The notes: a model not told the origin generated them from the sequence alone. Numbered from the stretch's first letter, positions 47,960-57,387 are shown. The stretch is 64,000 nucleotides of DNA from Salinibacterium sp. ZJ450 (GCF_011751885.2 NZ_CP061771.1:3472001-3536000); one strand, 5' to 3'. A program made the numbers and translations.

Positions 47960-50900
47960 CTACGCGGCAGCCTTCGCCGCGCGCCGGGCCGTCCGCCGCT
48001 CGGTCGCGCCCTCCACCAGGTAGTACAGCGCGGGCAGCACCACCAGGGTGAGCAGCGTTGAGGAGATCAGCCCGCCGATCACCACGATCGCGAGCGGCTG
48101 CGAGATGAAGCCGCCGTGCCCGGTGATGCCCAGCGCCATCGGCACGAGCGCGAAGATTGTGGCGAGCGCGGTCATCAGGATCGGACGCAGACGCCGGGAT
48201 GCCCCGTGCAGCACGGCCTCCCCGACGCTGAGCCCGCGGACCCGATACTGGTTCACCAGGTCGATGAGCACGATCGCGTTGGTCACCACGATGCCGATCA
48301 GCATCAGCACCCCGATCAGCGACGGCACACCCAGCGGCACCCCCGACGCGATCTGCAGCAGGATCGCACCGGTGGCCGCGAACGGCACCGACACCAGCAG
48401 CAGCAGCGGCTGCCGCAGGCTGCGGAACGTGGCCACCATCACGATGTACACGATCAGGATCGCCACCAGCAGCGCGATGCTGAGCTGCTGGAACGCATCG
48501 CCCTGCTGGGCGGTGACGCCGGCGAGTTCCGCGGAGGCGCCCGCGGGCAGCTCGGTCTGGTCCACGGCATCCTGAATCACGGCCGACGCGGAACCGACAT
48601 CATCCGAGTTCGGCGTGATCGACACGGTCGCCGCCCGCACCCCGCGGATGGTGGTGATCGAGGCGGGACCGTCGACCTGCTCCACCGTGGCCAGCTCGCC
48701 AAGCGGCAGCAGGCCGGTCGGCGACGGGATGGCGAAGTTGCGCAGCTCGTCGACGGTGGTCGGCGCGCCGTCGTTCGCGATGTAGATCGACAGCGTCTTC
48801 TCGTCGATCACCGCGGAGCCCACGGTGGTCGGCTGCATGGCCTGCGACACCATGCCACCGACGGCGATCTCGCTCAGCCCTGCCTCGGCCGCCGCGGCCC
48901 GGTCGACGGTCACCGCGATGTACGGCTGGGTCTCGGAGAGGTTGCTGGTGGCGGCCGCGACCACGTCGAGGTCGCTCACGCCGTCGAGCAGCGCTTCGGA
49001 TGCCGCCATCAGGTCGGCCTGCCCGTTGGCCTTGATGTCGATGTCGATCGACGAGGAGGCGAACCCGGACCCGGCCGCCGACACCTGCAGCTCGCCGACG
49101 CTGTCCAGGGCGTCGAGCCGGTCGCGCACGCTGGTCTGCAAAGCTTCCTGGTCGGCATCCGGGTCGGTGGTGATCGAGTAGGTGACGTCGCCGCCACCGC
49201 CGAACGCGGATTGCAGGGTGCTGCCGCTGGAGCCGATCGACACCTGCACGGTGTCGATGCCGGGGATGTCGAGCAGCTCGGTCTCGACCGTTCCGGCCGC
49301 GGAATCCATCGCCTGAAGGCTCGCGCCGAGCGGCAGGGTCTGGCTGACGGACAGAGTGTTCTGGCCGCTGTCGCCGATGAAGTTGGTCTTCATGCTCGGC
49401 ACCAGGGCGACAGTTCCGCCGAGCACCAGCACGGCGGCGAGCAGAGTGACTACGGGGCGCTTCAGGGTCCAGTGGATGATCGGCAGGTAGGACTTCTGCA
49501 GCCGGGTGGGGCTGTCGAGCTCGTCGATGTGCGCGGTGGAGCCGGCACGTTGGGCACGGCGAGTGGATGTCGGCGCTTGCGCGGCTCCGAGGGTGTGGTC
49601 GCGGGTGGTGGCGGCCAGCGCGGGCTCGAGGGCGGGCTCGGGGGCGGGGATTCGCGTGAGCGCGGGCTCGAGGTCGAGGTCGGGGTTTCGAGACGCGGCC
49701 GACTCCGTCGGGCGCTCCTCAACCAGCGAATGGACCAACGGGATCGACTCCGTCGTGGCCACCAGCGGAGTCGACGCGGTCGGCGCGGCGGCCGCACGGT
49801 CGGCCTTCTTGCCCAGGAACCAGTACGCCAGCACCGGCACGATCGTCAGAGCCACGAACAGCGATGCGGCGAGCGCGATGGTCACGGTCAGCGCGAATGG
49901 GCGGAACAGCTCCCCGGTGATGTCCCCCACGAGCGCGAGCGGCAGGAACACCGCCACCGTGGTGACCGTCGACGCGGTGATCGCGGTGGCCACTTCCTTC
50001 ACAGCGGTGCGGATGGCCAGCAGCCGGTTCTCGCCGAGTCCGAGGTGCCGTTTGATGTTCTCGATCACCACGATCGAGTCATCCACTACCCGCCCGATCG
50101 CGATCGTCAGCGCGCCGAGCGTGATGATGTTCAGCGTGTAGCCGGCCGCCTGCATGCCGATGAAGGTGATCAGCACCGACGCCGGGATCGAGATCGCGGT
50201 GACAAGGGTGGAGCGGATCGACATCAGGAAGACCAGGATGATGATCACGGCGAAGATCAGGCCGAGCACGCCTTCGGTCGCCAGCGCCTCGATCGACTGC
50301 TCGATGAACGGCGCCTGGTCGAACACCACGGTGAACACGGTGTTGTTGCCGAGTGACTCCTGCAGCGCCGGGATCAGGTCCTGCACGGCGTGCGAGACGT
50401 CGACGGTGTTGCCATCCGGCATCTTGGTCACGGCGATGGTCAGCGCCGGTTCCCCGTTGACCCGGGAGATGCCGGTGGTCGGGTTGTCGGTCACCTGCAC
50501 GGTGGCGACATCTCCGATGCTCGCCGCCTCGCTGCCGCCGAGCAGCGGCAGGGCGGCGATCTCGTCGACGGTCGCGATACGCGCCCCGGCCTGCACGGTC
50601 AGCGTCGTGTCACCCTCGGTGATCGAGCCGGCCGGCAGCAGCAGCCCGTTGGCGTCGAGCGCGTCGCTGATGGACTGGGTGGACAGTCCGGATGTCGCCA
50701 GCGCCGCGACATCCGGAGTAATGGTGATTCGCTGCCCGACATCCCCCAACAGGCTGGCCTCGCGCACGTTGTCCAGCGCCTGGATGTCGGCGATGGCCGA
50801 CCCGTTCAGGGCGGCCGACAGCGCCCGCTGGTCGAGGTCGCTGGTGACCGCGACCTGCACCACCGGCAGGTCGTCGAGCGACCCGGTGATCACCTGCGGC

Positions 50901-51274
50901 TCGACATCCGGCGGCAGCTGCGACTGAAGCCGGTTGATCGCCAGCTGCACCTTCTGCTCGGCGGTGACCAGGTCGGTGCCGTACTCGAAGCTCGCGGAGA
51001 TCATCGACACGTTGGTACTCGAGGTGGCGCTGGTGGATTCCAGCCCGGTGACGCCCTGGATCGCGGTCTCGATCGGGGTGGACACGTCTTCGTTGACGAC
51101 CTCCGGCGCGGCGCCCGGGTACGCCGTGACCACCACCACCTGCGGGAAGTTCACCGACGGGATCAGCTCCTGCTTCAGCGAGTTGAGCGCAATGAAGCCG
51201 AAGAAGGCCACGACGATGGTGACAAGTGCAATCAGCGGGCGGTTGCGCAGGCTGAACTCAGACAGAAAATGCAC
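47960..51274 (-). CDS. RND-family efflux transporter (AcrB/hydrophobe-amphiphile type)
   Basis: About 1104 residues from GTG 51274 (CGGGAG upstream), giving the usual opening FLSEFSLRNRPLIALVTIVV. Two RND halves, each with a large extracytoplasmic loop and six helices: SVNFPQVVVVTAYPGAAPEV in the first porter loop, ITLGALTIAIGRVVDDSIVV for TM4 with its proton-relay Asp pair, and a second half with SLIGVLMLIGIVVTNAIVLI. A ~90-residue disordered Ala/Pro/Glu/Thr linker (~500-590) joins the halves. No membrane-fusion or outer-membrane partner is adjacent, as expected for a monoderm. The substrate is unknown. Confidence 0.9.
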   Translation of the reverse strand: MHFLSEFSLRNRPLIALVTIVVAFFGFIALNSLKQELIPSVNFPQVVVVTAYPGAAPEVVNEDVSTPIETAIQGVTGLESTSATSSTNVSMISASFEYGTDLVTAEQKVQLAINRLQSQLPPDVEPQVITGSLDDLPVVQVAVTSDLDQRALSAALNGSAIADIQALDNVREASLLGDVGQRITITPDVAALATSGLSTQSISDALDANGLLLPAGSITEGDTTLTVQAGARIATVDEIAALPLLGGSEAASIGDVATVQVTDNPTTGISRVNGEPALTIAVTKMPDGNTVDVSHAVQDLIPALQESLGNNTVFTVVFDQAPFIEQSIEALATEGVLGLIFAVIIILVFLMSIRSTLVTAISIPASVLITFIGMQAAGYTLNIITLGALTIAIGRVVDDSIVVIENIKRHLGLGENRLLAIRTAVKEVATAITASTVTTVAVFLPLALVGDITGELFRPFALTVTIALAASLFVALTIVPVLAYWFLGKKADRAAAAPTASTPLVATTESIPLVHSLVEERPTESAASRNPDLDLEPALTRIPAPEPALEPALAATTRDHTLGAAQAPTSTRRAQRAGSTAHIDELDSPTRLQKSYLPIIHWTLKRPVVTLLAAVLVLGGTVALVPSMKTNFIGDSGQNTLSVSQTLPLGASLQAMDSAAGTVETELLDIPGIDTVQVSIGSSGSTLQSAFGGGGDVTYSITTDPDADQEALQTSVRDRLDALDSVGELQVSAAGSGFASSSIDIDIKANGQADLMAASEALLDGVSDLDVVAAATSNLSETQPYIAVTVDRAAAAEAGLSEIAVGGMVSQAMQPTTVGSAVIDEKTLSIYIANDGAPTTVDELRNFAIPSPTGLLPLGELATVEQVDGPASITTIRGVRAATVSITPNSDDVGSASAVIQDAVDQTELPAGASAELAGVTAQQGDAFQQLSIALLVAILIVYIVMVATFRSLRQPLLLLVSVPFAATGAILLQIASGVPLGVPSLIGVLMLIGIVVTNAIVLIDLVNQYRVRGLSVGEAVLHGASRRLRPILMTALATIFALVPMALGITGHGGFISQPLAIVVIGGLISSTLLTLVVLPALYYLVEGATERRTARRAAKAAA

Positions 51275-51388
51275 GGTGCTCCCGGGAAGCGGGTGGATGG
51301 CGATGACGTCCAGTCGCCTCGGCCAGTATTCCAGCATTCGCTGACCGAGCGGTCAGCGGCGTGGTCGGGCCGGCCGTCGGGGCGCGGG

Positions 51389-52807
51389 CTAGATGACTTG
51401 GGCGAGTGGCTGCTCGAGTGTGGGCAGCGGATGTCGCAGCACGCTGTTCCACGCGTGGGCGAGCATCTCGACGCCGCGGTCCAGCTCGGCTGCCGAGTAG
51501 CTGAACGGCACCCGCAGGAACCGCTCGAACACGCCGCCGGTGCCGAAGCGGGGCCCGGCAGCGATGATCAGGCCCTCGTTCCGGGCGGCGAGGGTCAGCT
51601 GCGAGCTGACCGGCTGACCGAGGTTGACCCAGGTGGTGAGGCCGCCGTGCACGGTCGGCACGTGCCATTCCGGCAGGTGGGTCGCCAGCGCCGCGGCCAG
51701 GTGATCGCGTCCGGCGCGCAGCTGCTCGCGGCGCACCGCGAGGATGTCGTCCATGGTTTCGAGCAGTTTGGCGACGATCAGCTGCTCCAGCACCGGGGTG
51801 CCGAGGTCGCCGCTGGTGCGGGCCGCGGCCAGCCGCTGGATGGTGGCCGGGTCGGTGCGGATCCAGCCGACGCGCACCCCGCCCCAGACGCTCTTGCCGA
51901 CCGAGCCGATCAGGATGGCGTCTCCGTGCGCGGCGAAGGGCAGCGCGGCCGGCACGTCGTCGAAGCCGAGTTCGGCCATCGTCTCGTCGGCGATCAGCCG
52001 GGTGCCCTGCCGTTCGGCCAGCTCCAGTGTGCGCGCCCGCAGTTCGGTGGACATCGACTGCCCGGTGGGGTTGTGGAAATCGGGCATCAGGTAGCCCAGG
52101 GCAGGGCTGGTTCGGCGGAGGGCCTGTTCGAGCGCGACCTCGTCCCAGCCGGATTCGGAGTCGACCCCGACCGACACCAGCCGGGCGCCCGCGTCGCGCA
52201 GTGCGTCATACGCGTGCGGATAGCTGGGCGCCTCCACCAGCGCCCGGTCGCCGCGGCTGAGCAGGGTGCGGGCGAGCAACGCGATCGCGTGCTGCGCGCC
52301 GACGGTGACCATGATCTGGTCGGGGCCCGTGGGCAGGCCGCGGTCGGCATAGCGGTCGGCGATCGCCTGCCGCAGGATCGGTAGGCCCACGGTGTCGAAG
52401 CCCGAGTCGCTGAGATAGGCGGGCAGTTGTTGTGCGGCCCATTCGGCGGCGCCGATGACGGCCGGGATGGCGGGCAGGGCGGCCTTGCTGAAGTCGAGGT
52501 AGTCGGTCTGGATGGGCTCGGTCACCGGAGCCGCCGGCCGGGGGAGCTGGGCGACGCTGCCGGAGCCGCGCACGCTGCTGATGTGACCGGACTCGCGCAG
52601 GGTCGCGTAGGCGGTGCTCACGGTGGTGCGGCTGATGCCGAGCTGACCGGCGAGGTCGCGCTCCGCGGGCAGCCGACTGCCGAGCACGATCCGGCCGTCA
52701 AGGATCAGCAGGCGGATGCGGTCGGCGAGCGCGGTGTAGGCCGGGGCCGTGGCGCTGGTGCGCCATCCGGCCAGAAGCGAGTCGAGCGCACGCGCTGATA
52801 CCTGCAT
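51389..52807 (-). CDS. MocR-family regulator (GntR DNA-binding domain plus aminotransferase-like domain)
   Basis: 472 residues. Residues ~22-88 form a GntR winged helix (SRLPAERDLAGQLGISRTTV, then STAYATLRESGHI). The rest is a fold-type I aminotransferase: VTVGAQHAIALLARTLL, DFHNPTGQSMS and the PLP-lysine region LIGSVGKSVWGGVRVGWIR. MocR proteins use PLP-bound effectors to regulate vitamin B6 or amino-compound genes, and many sit beside yczE-like membrane-protein genes, one of which follows at 54868. Divergent from an MFS gene. AATTGGCC motifs in its own leader recur before yczE. Confidence 0.9.
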   Translation of the reverse strand: MQVSARALDSLLAGWRTSATAPAYTALADRIRLLILDGRIVLGSRLPAERDLAGQLGISRTTVSTAYATLRESGHISSVRGSGSVAQLPRPAAPVTEPIQTDYLDFSKAALPAIPAVIGAAEWAAQQLPAYLSDSGFDTVGLPILRQAIADRYADRGLPTGPDQIMVTVGAQHAIALLARTLLSRGDRALVEAPSYPHAYDALRDAGARLVSVGVDSESGWDEVALEQALRRTSPALGYLMPDFHNPTGQSMSTELRARTLELAERQGTRLIADETMAELGFDDVPAALPFAAHGDAILIGSVGKSVWGGVRVGWIRTDPATIQRLAAARTSGDLGTPVLEQLIVAKLLETMDDILAVRREQLRAGRDHLAAALATHLPEWHVPTVHGGLTTWVNLGQPVSSQLTLAARNEGLIIAAGPRFGTGGVFERFLRVPFSYSAAELDRGVEMLAHAWNSVLRHPLPTLEQPLAQVI

Positions 52808-52810
52808 GGG

Positions 52811-52850
52811 GCCACATTAGCGAATTGGCCTTGCTTTGAGCAGGCCACTT
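52811..52850. promoter_or_regulatory. Candidate MocR operator in front of its own gene
   Basis: Contains GGCCACATTA, AATTGGCC-TTGCTT (52823-52836) and AGGCCACTTT. GGCCA blocks in both orientations fit MocR binding of spaced direct and inverted boxes. A related block (AATTGGCCTCTTGCTT) lies at 54804-54819. Confidence 0.55.
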
Positions 52851-52955
52851 TTGCGACATCCACACCACCCACTTGACAGCGTGTAAGCCAACGTGTCACT
52901 CTGTCGCAGCGCGATGCCACCAGTGGATCGTCGCTCACGAACGAAGGAGTTCCGC

Positions 52956-54650
52956 ATGAGCCAGAACCGTTTGGCGTCACCACCCCCGGCGCCCACCCGG
53001 TCCGCGACATCCGCAGCCGGCTCGAATCGGGTCAAGGGCACCATCTTCGCCGCGTCCATCGCGGCCCTGCTCGCCCAGCTCGCCAACGCGCTGCCGGGAT
53101 CACTCAACGGCCTGTTTCAGGAGACATTCAACACCGTCGGGTCGCAGCTGACCTGGATCACCGCCGCGTTCATGATTCCCGTGGTGGTGTTCGAGCTCAC
53201 CTTCGGGGTGCTCGGCGACAAGTTCGGGCACCGCAAACTCGTGGTCGGCGGATCCCTGCTGGTGTTCGTCGGTTCCGTGGTCTGCGCGATCGCCCCGACG
53301 GTCGAGATGATGTGGATCGGCTCGGCGATCAATGGCCTCGGTGCCGGCGCGATCTTCCCGTCGTCGCTCGCGCTCGTCGCGGCGGTCACCCACAATTCCC
53401 GGGAGCGGGCGCGCGCCATCGCCATGTGGGCGGGCTTCCTCTCGGCCGGCGCCGCGGTATCACCGCTGCTCGGCGGAGTGTTCGCCAGCCTCGGCTCCTG
53501 GCGCGGCTCGTACGCCGTGGTCGGCGTGCTCGGCCTGGTGACCGTGGGGCTCGCCTTCTGGAAGGCCATCGAGTCCTCCCCCGCCGGCGATCGCCGCCTC
53601 GACCCGTGGGGTCAGGTCACCTTCGCCATTGGCCTCATCCTCGCGCTGTTCGGCGCGGTGCAGGGCCCGGAAGACGGCTGGACCAGCCCGCACGTGCTCG
53701 GCGCGTTCCTCATCGGCGCCGCGTTCCTGATCGCGTTCGTGGTCATCGAGCTGCGCGCCCCGTCACCGCTGCTGCGGCTGAACCTGTTCAAGAACCGCGC
53801 GTTCACCGTCTCGTCGATCGTGGCCGTGATCGGCATGTTCGCGTTCCTCGGCGCCTGCTTCTCGTTCAGCATGTGGCTCGGCCCGGTGCAGCACCAGAGC
53901 CCGTTCCTGACCGGACTGCTCTTCCTGCTGCTGCAGGGCCCGGCGTTCGTGCTGATCCCGGTGATCTCCCGGCTGCAGCACCGCTTCCCGCCGCGCTTCG
54001 TGCTCACGGCAGGCCTCGGCCTGATGGGGATTGGCGCGCTGCTCGGCTCCCGGCTGGACGTCACCAACCCCGACCTGGCGCCGTTCGTCCTGCCTGCCCT
54101 GCTGATCGGCATCGGCTTCGCCTTCACGCTCAGCCCGATGACCGCCATCGCGCTGAACACCGTGCCGCGCCACCTCGCCGGCATGGCCAGCGCCACCACC
54201 AACCTGCTGCGCGACCTCGGCTTCGCACTCGGCCCGGTGATCGCCGGCGCGGTCGCCCTGAGCGCCGCGGCGGGTCAGCTCGGCGCGACGCTGCCGACCG
54301 CAGGCCTCCCGGCTGACCAGGCCGGCCCCGCCCTCGGGGTCTTCGAAGCCGGCGGACCGATCGCCCTGAACAGCCTGCCGCCGGGAGTTCCCGGCTCGGC
54401 GGCGCACGAGCTCGCGCTGCAGTCGCTCGGCGACGGATTCTCGCTGGCCTTCGTCGTCTGCGCCGTGGCCGCCCTAGCCGCCGCGCTGCTCACTCTGATC
54501 GGCCTGCACGGCACGACGGACGGCCAGTCCGGCCGGGAGTCGCTTGGCGAGGAGACGGTGGCGGATGTCGCGGACAGCGACGGTTCCGACGCCGCGGCTG
54601 CCGCGGGCAGCGGCTCCGTCGTGGAGCGTGACGGCGTCCGGGGCGTCTAG
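52956..54650 (+). CDS. MFS transporter, DHA2-like (drug or metabolite exporter)
   Basis: 564 residues with about 14 helices. Typical DHA2 features: FQETFNTVGSQLTWITAAFM in helix 1-2, then VFELTFGVLGDKFGHRKLVV with the G-x3-D-x2-G-R/H-K loop, and NGLGAGAIFPSSLALVAAV for helix 5. The cytoplasmic C-terminus is acidic and Ala-rich. ATG 52956 has AAGGAG upstream; the longer open frame is not used. It is transcribed divergently from the MocR gene, so MocR may control it too. Confidence 0.9.
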   Translation: MSQNRLASPPPAPTRSATSAAGSNRVKGTIFAASIAALLAQLANALPGSLNGLFQETFNTVGSQLTWITAAFMIPVVVFELTFGVLGDKFGHRKLVVGGSLLVFVGSVVCAIAPTVEMMWIGSAINGLGAGAIFPSSLALVAAVTHNSRERARAIAMWAGFLSAGAAVSPLLGGVFASLGSWRGSYAVVGVLGLVTVGLAFWKAIESSPAGDRRLDPWGQVTFAIGLILALFGAVQGPEDGWTSPHVLGAFLIGAAFLIAFVVIELRAPSPLLRLNLFKNRAFTVSSIVAVIGMFAFLGACFSFSMWLGPVQHQSPFLTGLLFLLLQGPAFVLIPVISRLQHRFPPRFVLTAGLGLMGIGALLGSRLDVTNPDLAPFVLPALLIGIGFAFTLSPMTAIALNTVPRHLAGMASATTNLLRDLGFALGPVIAGAVALSAAAGQLGATLPTAGLPADQAGPALGVFEAGGPIALNSLPPGVPGSAAHELALQSLGDGFSLAFVVCAVAALAAALLTLIGLHGTTDGQSGRESLGEETVADVADSDGSDAAAAAGSGSVVERDGVRGV

Positions 54651-54665
54651 CCTCCGCCGAACCAA

Positions 54666-54737
54666 GGTGAGCGCCGCGTTTGCGGCCGAGCGCGCCAGCA
54701 GCGGCGGGCGCGCTCGGCCGTTTGCGCCGCGCTCACC
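54666..54737. repeat. Long inverted repeat after the MFS gene
   Basis: Outer arms GGTGAGCGC and GCGCTCACC, inner arms CGGCCGAGCGCGCC and its complement, with short mismatched spacers and a 9-base apex. Begins 16 bases after the stop and probably terminates transcription. Confidence 0.7.
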
Positions 54738-54803
54738 GATGGTGCGCCCGCTCAACAAGCGGCCGCCGCGCTCACCGACGCGTGCAGGATGCCACTTACC
54801 CGT

Positions 54804-54840
54804 AATTGGCCTCTTGCTTCCGGGCCAATTATGCAATTGG
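54804..54840 (+). promoter_or_regulatory. AATTGGCC inverted repeats upstream of the yczE-like gene, candidate MocR site
   Basis: TAATTGGCC and GGCCAATTA face each other across about 10 bases, followed by CAATTGG. AATTGGCCTCTTGCTT resembles the block in the MocR leader at 52823-52836 (AATTGGCCTTGCTT). Confidence 0.55.
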
Positions 54841-54867
54841 ATTGCACTCGTGTCTCCCGCAACAACT

Positions 54868-55494
54868 ATGGTCCGCCGCATCCTGCAACTCGCAATCGGC
54901 CTCTTCCTCTACGGCATCGGCATTGCACTGATGGTGCGAGCCGCCATCGGCGTCGCCCCCTGGGACGTACTGACGCAGGGCATCGCCCGACAGACCGGCT
55001 GGTCGTTCGGCCTCATCACCGTGCTGACCAGCTTTGTGGTGCTGCTGATCTGGATCCCGATCCGCGAAAAGCCAGGGATCGGCACCGTGGCCAACGCCAT
55101 CCTCGTCGGCCCGGCGGCCGAGGTCGGCCTGTTGCTGGTTCCGGTGCAGACGCATCCGGTGCTGCAGGTGCTCGCATTCGCCGGCGGGCTCGCACTGGTG
55201 GCCATCGCCACCGGCCTGTACATTGGCGCCCGGTTCGGGCCGGGGCCGCGCGACGGCCTGATGACCGGGCTGCACCGGGTGACCGGCTGGCCGATCTGGG
55301 TGGTGCGCACCGGCATCGAGGTGACCGTGCTGGCGATCGGCTGGCTGCTCGGCGGCAACGTGGGGCTCGGAACCGTGGCGTTCGCGCTGCTGATCGGCCC
55401 AATGGCGCAGCCGCTGCTGCGGCTGCTGCTCGTGCCGGAGCCGGTTCGGAAGCGCGAGGTTCCGGAACCGGCGCCCGCGAACGCCCTGCCCTAG
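54868..55494 (+). CDS. YczE/YyaS-like integral membrane protein
   Basis: 208 residues with five to six helices. The opening LQLAIGLFLYGIGIALMVRA and the following APWDVLTQGIARQTG match YczE/YitT-type proteins, whose conserved PWDVL and later FGPGPRDGLMTGLHR loops are both visible. The function is unknown in the family; B. subtilis YczE affects production of a membrane-linked lipopeptide enzyme. A GTG at 54850 is an alternative start. Likely co-regulated with MocR through the AATTGGCC motifs just upstream. Confidence 0.85.
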   Translation: MVRRILQLAIGLFLYGIGIALMVRAAIGVAPWDVLTQGIARQTGWSFGLITVLTSFVVLLIWIPIREKPGIGTVANAILVGPAAEVGLLLVPVQTHPVLQVLAFAGGLALVAIATGLYIGARFGPGPRDGLMTGLHRVTGWPIWVVRTGIEVTVLAIGWLLGGNVGLGTVAFALLIGPMAQPLLRLLLVPEPVRKREVPEPAPANALP

Positions 55495-55556
55495 GCACCC
55501 TGAGCACGTTTGGGCCGGTGCCCTGACTTGCCAGCCCGCTCCCCTGCCCCTGCTCC

Positions 55557-55620
55557 CCGTTTGTGCGCGCAACATGGCGCTTCGGATGCCGCCTAAGCGC
55601 CATGTTGCGCGCACAAACGG
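55557..55620. repeat. Perfect 26-base inverted repeat with a 12-base loop
   Basis: Arms 55557-55582 and 55595-55620 are exact complements. It lies between converging yczE-like and MerR genes and should act as a bidirectional terminator, though 26 perfect pairs is longer than such a role needs. Confidence 0.8.
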
Positions 55621-55661
55621 ATGGGTGGAGCCGCCCGGGAGCCGGCCCGGGGATCGAGCCG

Positions 55662-56432
55662 CTACAGGTTCCGCTCCGCGTACACCGTCATCGCGTCGCG
55701 CACGAGGCTGGCGCCCGCCACTCCGCCGTAGTTCGCGGCGAAGCGCTCGTCCGCCACGTACATCTCGGCCAGACCCACGAAGTACTCCTTCGTCGGACCC
55801 GTCGTGCCGCCGCCCGGTGTGCCCGGAATCCCCCGCAACCAGTCGAACTGCCGCTGCGCGAGCGCCTGCGCCTCGTCGCTGTCGGCGGCGAGGCCTTGCT
55901 GTGCCGCGGCCTGCCAATCTGCGCCCAGGGTCTGCGCGCGCTGCTGCCACTCCTTCTTCTCGGCGTCGCTCATCGAGCGCCACCAGGAGTCGCTCCGCGC
56001 GTCCGCATCCTTTCCCCAGCGCTGCTCGACTTCGTCCCGGTACTGCGTGTGGTCAAAGCCGTCAAACATCTCTTCTGCCATCAGTTGTTCACCTCCCTTC
56101 AACTTGAGGATCGTGGTCTGCACGCTGTTGATCTGCCGGTCGATCCGCAGCTTCTCCTGCTGCAACCAGCGCAAATGCGTGTCGAGGGCGTCGTCATTGC
56201 TGCGCGCCCCGGCCAGCACCTCCGCAATCGCGGGCAGGCCCAGCCCGAGTTCGCGCAGCAGCAGGATGCGCTGCAGCCGGGTCAGGGCATCCGCGTCGTA
56301 GTAGCGGTAGCCGTTGCCGCCGACCCTGGTCGGCTCGAGCAGTCCGATGTCGTCGTAGTGCCGCAAGGTTCTGCTCGTGGTGCCTGTGAGGCGCGCGACA
56401 TCCTGAATCGACCACTCCAACTCGGTTCGCAT
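55662..56432 (-). CDS. MerR-family regulator with a TipAS antibiotic-binding domain
   Basis: 256 residues. The MerR winged helix at ~7-75 (WSIQDVARLTGTTSRTLRHY, then DDIGLLEPTR and GYRYYDADALTRLQRILLLR) is followed by a dimerisation coiled coil and, from ~115, a TipAS-like helical domain (FDGFDHTQYRDEVEQRWG, then FVGLAEMYVADERFAANYGG). TipA captures thiopeptide-like ligands and activates promoters; homologues answer diverse amphipathic compounds. ATG at 56432 with GAGGAGGG upstream. The ORF extension to 57191 overlaps the divergent gene and is discarded. Confidence 0.92.
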   Translation of the reverse strand: MRTELEWSIQDVARLTGTTSRTLRHYDDIGLLEPTRVGGNGYRYYDADALTRLQRILLLRELGLGLPAIAEVLAGARSNDDALDTHLRWLQQEKLRIDRQINSVQTTILKLKGGEQLMAEEMFDGFDHTQYRDEVEQRWGKDADARSDSWWRSMSDAEKKEWQQRAQTLGADWQAAAQQGLAADSDEAQALAQRQFDWLRGIPGTPGGGTTGPTKEYFVGLAEMYVADERFAANYGGVAGASLVRDAMTVYAERNL

Positions 56433-56521
56433 GCCGGCCCTCCTCTCAGAAACAACCGTAGAAGTTGACGCTGCGTAAAGGTCAAGCCCTCGGCGAAAAA
56501 ACCCCTTGCGCACCGCAACAT

Positions 56522-56561
56522 CGCGATATATCTTGAGTCGCAGAGAACGCGATATATCGCG
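56522..56561. promoter_or_regulatory. Two CGCGATATATC(GCG) palindromes, candidate PadR operators
   Basis: CGCGATATATC at 56522-56532 and the perfect 14-base palindrome CGCGATATATCGCG at 56548-56561 have centres 26 bases apart, i.e. on the same helix face. PadR-type proteins commonly bind AT-rich dyads of this type. The sites immediately precede the DUF4097-padR operon. Confidence 0.7.
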
Positions 56562-56586
56562 ATTCGGATGTCGCGAAGGAGACACC

Positions 56587-57387
56587 ATGCCGCAGGAAGA
56601 GTGGATGGTCGATGGCCCCCAGGTCATCGATCTGGAGTTGGTCCGCAAGCTCAAGGTGAGCTTGATCGGGGGCCAGGTCGACATCGTCGGCCACGACGAG
56701 CCCGGCGCGAGGGTCGAAGTGCACTCGGTCACCGGGCGCGATCTGAAGGTTTCGATCGACGGTGACACGCTGGAGATCGACCACCCGCAGCTGCGCTGGG
56801 ACAACTTCATCGATGTCTTCGCGTCGTTCAACGGCAAGGCCAGCGCCGAGGTGAGCATCATGGTGCCGCGTGAGATCGCCCTGAGGTTCGGTGTCGTCTC
56901 GGCATCCGCTCTGATCAGCGGACTGACGACGGATGCCACGATCAGCACAGTCTCCGGCGACATCGTCGTCGACGGAGTGACCGGTGACCTCAACCTCAAC
57001 GCGGTCAGCGGCGAGATCGCGGTGCGCAACCACCGCGGTTCGGTGCGGGCCCACACCGTCTCGGGAGACATCACCGCCACCGGCGAGATCTCCAAGTACC
57101 TCAGCGAGGGTGTGAGCGGCGATGTGTTCCTCGACATCTCCGGCCAGCCAGCCGAGATCCGGGTGAACACGGTGAGCGGGGCGCTGACCACGCGGCTGGC
57201 TCCCGGTCAGCCGGCGGAGTACCGCATCAACACCGTCGGCGGAAAGCTGCAGCTTGACGACTCGGCCATCTCCGGGGTTCGCGGCAGCTATATCGGCAAA
57301 TACGGGACGCTGGATGCCTCCGCCCTCGAACTGCGGGTGAACACGGTGTCGGGAAACATCAGCGTGCTGCACGCGGTGAGCGCATGA
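56587..57387 (+). CDS. DUF4097-type beta-repeat protein
   Basis: 266 residues, no signal peptide or membrane helix. Repeating short beta units centred on SGDI/SGEI/SGAL (TVSGDIVVDG, AVSGEIAVRN, TVSGDITATG, NTVSGALTTRL, NTVSGNISVLH) indicate a right-handed beta solenoid like the putative adhesin DUF4097 family. These proteins are frequently encoded with PadR regulators or anti-sigma systems; their biochemical role is unknown. AAGGAG precedes the ATG. It overlaps the padR gene by four bases (ATGA). Confidence 0.82.
   Translation: MPQEEWMVDGPQVIDLELVRKLKVSLIGGQVDIVGHDEPGARVEVHSVTGRDLKVSIDGDTLEIDHPQLRWDNFIDVFASFNGKASAEVSIMVPREIALRFGVVSASALISGLTTDATISTVSGDIVVDGVTGDLNLNAVSGEIAVRNHRGSVRAHTVSGDITATGEISKYLSEGVSGDVFLDISGQPAEIRVNTVSGALTTRLAPGQPAEYRINTVGGKLQLDDSAISGVRGSYIGKYGTLDASALELRVNTVSGNISVLHAVSA

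Noticed and set aside
48116-50356. 746-codon plus-strand frame rich in His/Arg/Gln
   Set aside because: Shadow of the RND transporter; composition is that of complementary hydrophobic codons.
56433-57191. Upstream extension of the MerR frame
   Set aside because: Complementary to the DUF4097 gene and unlike any MerR N-terminus; the winged helix starts right after 56432.
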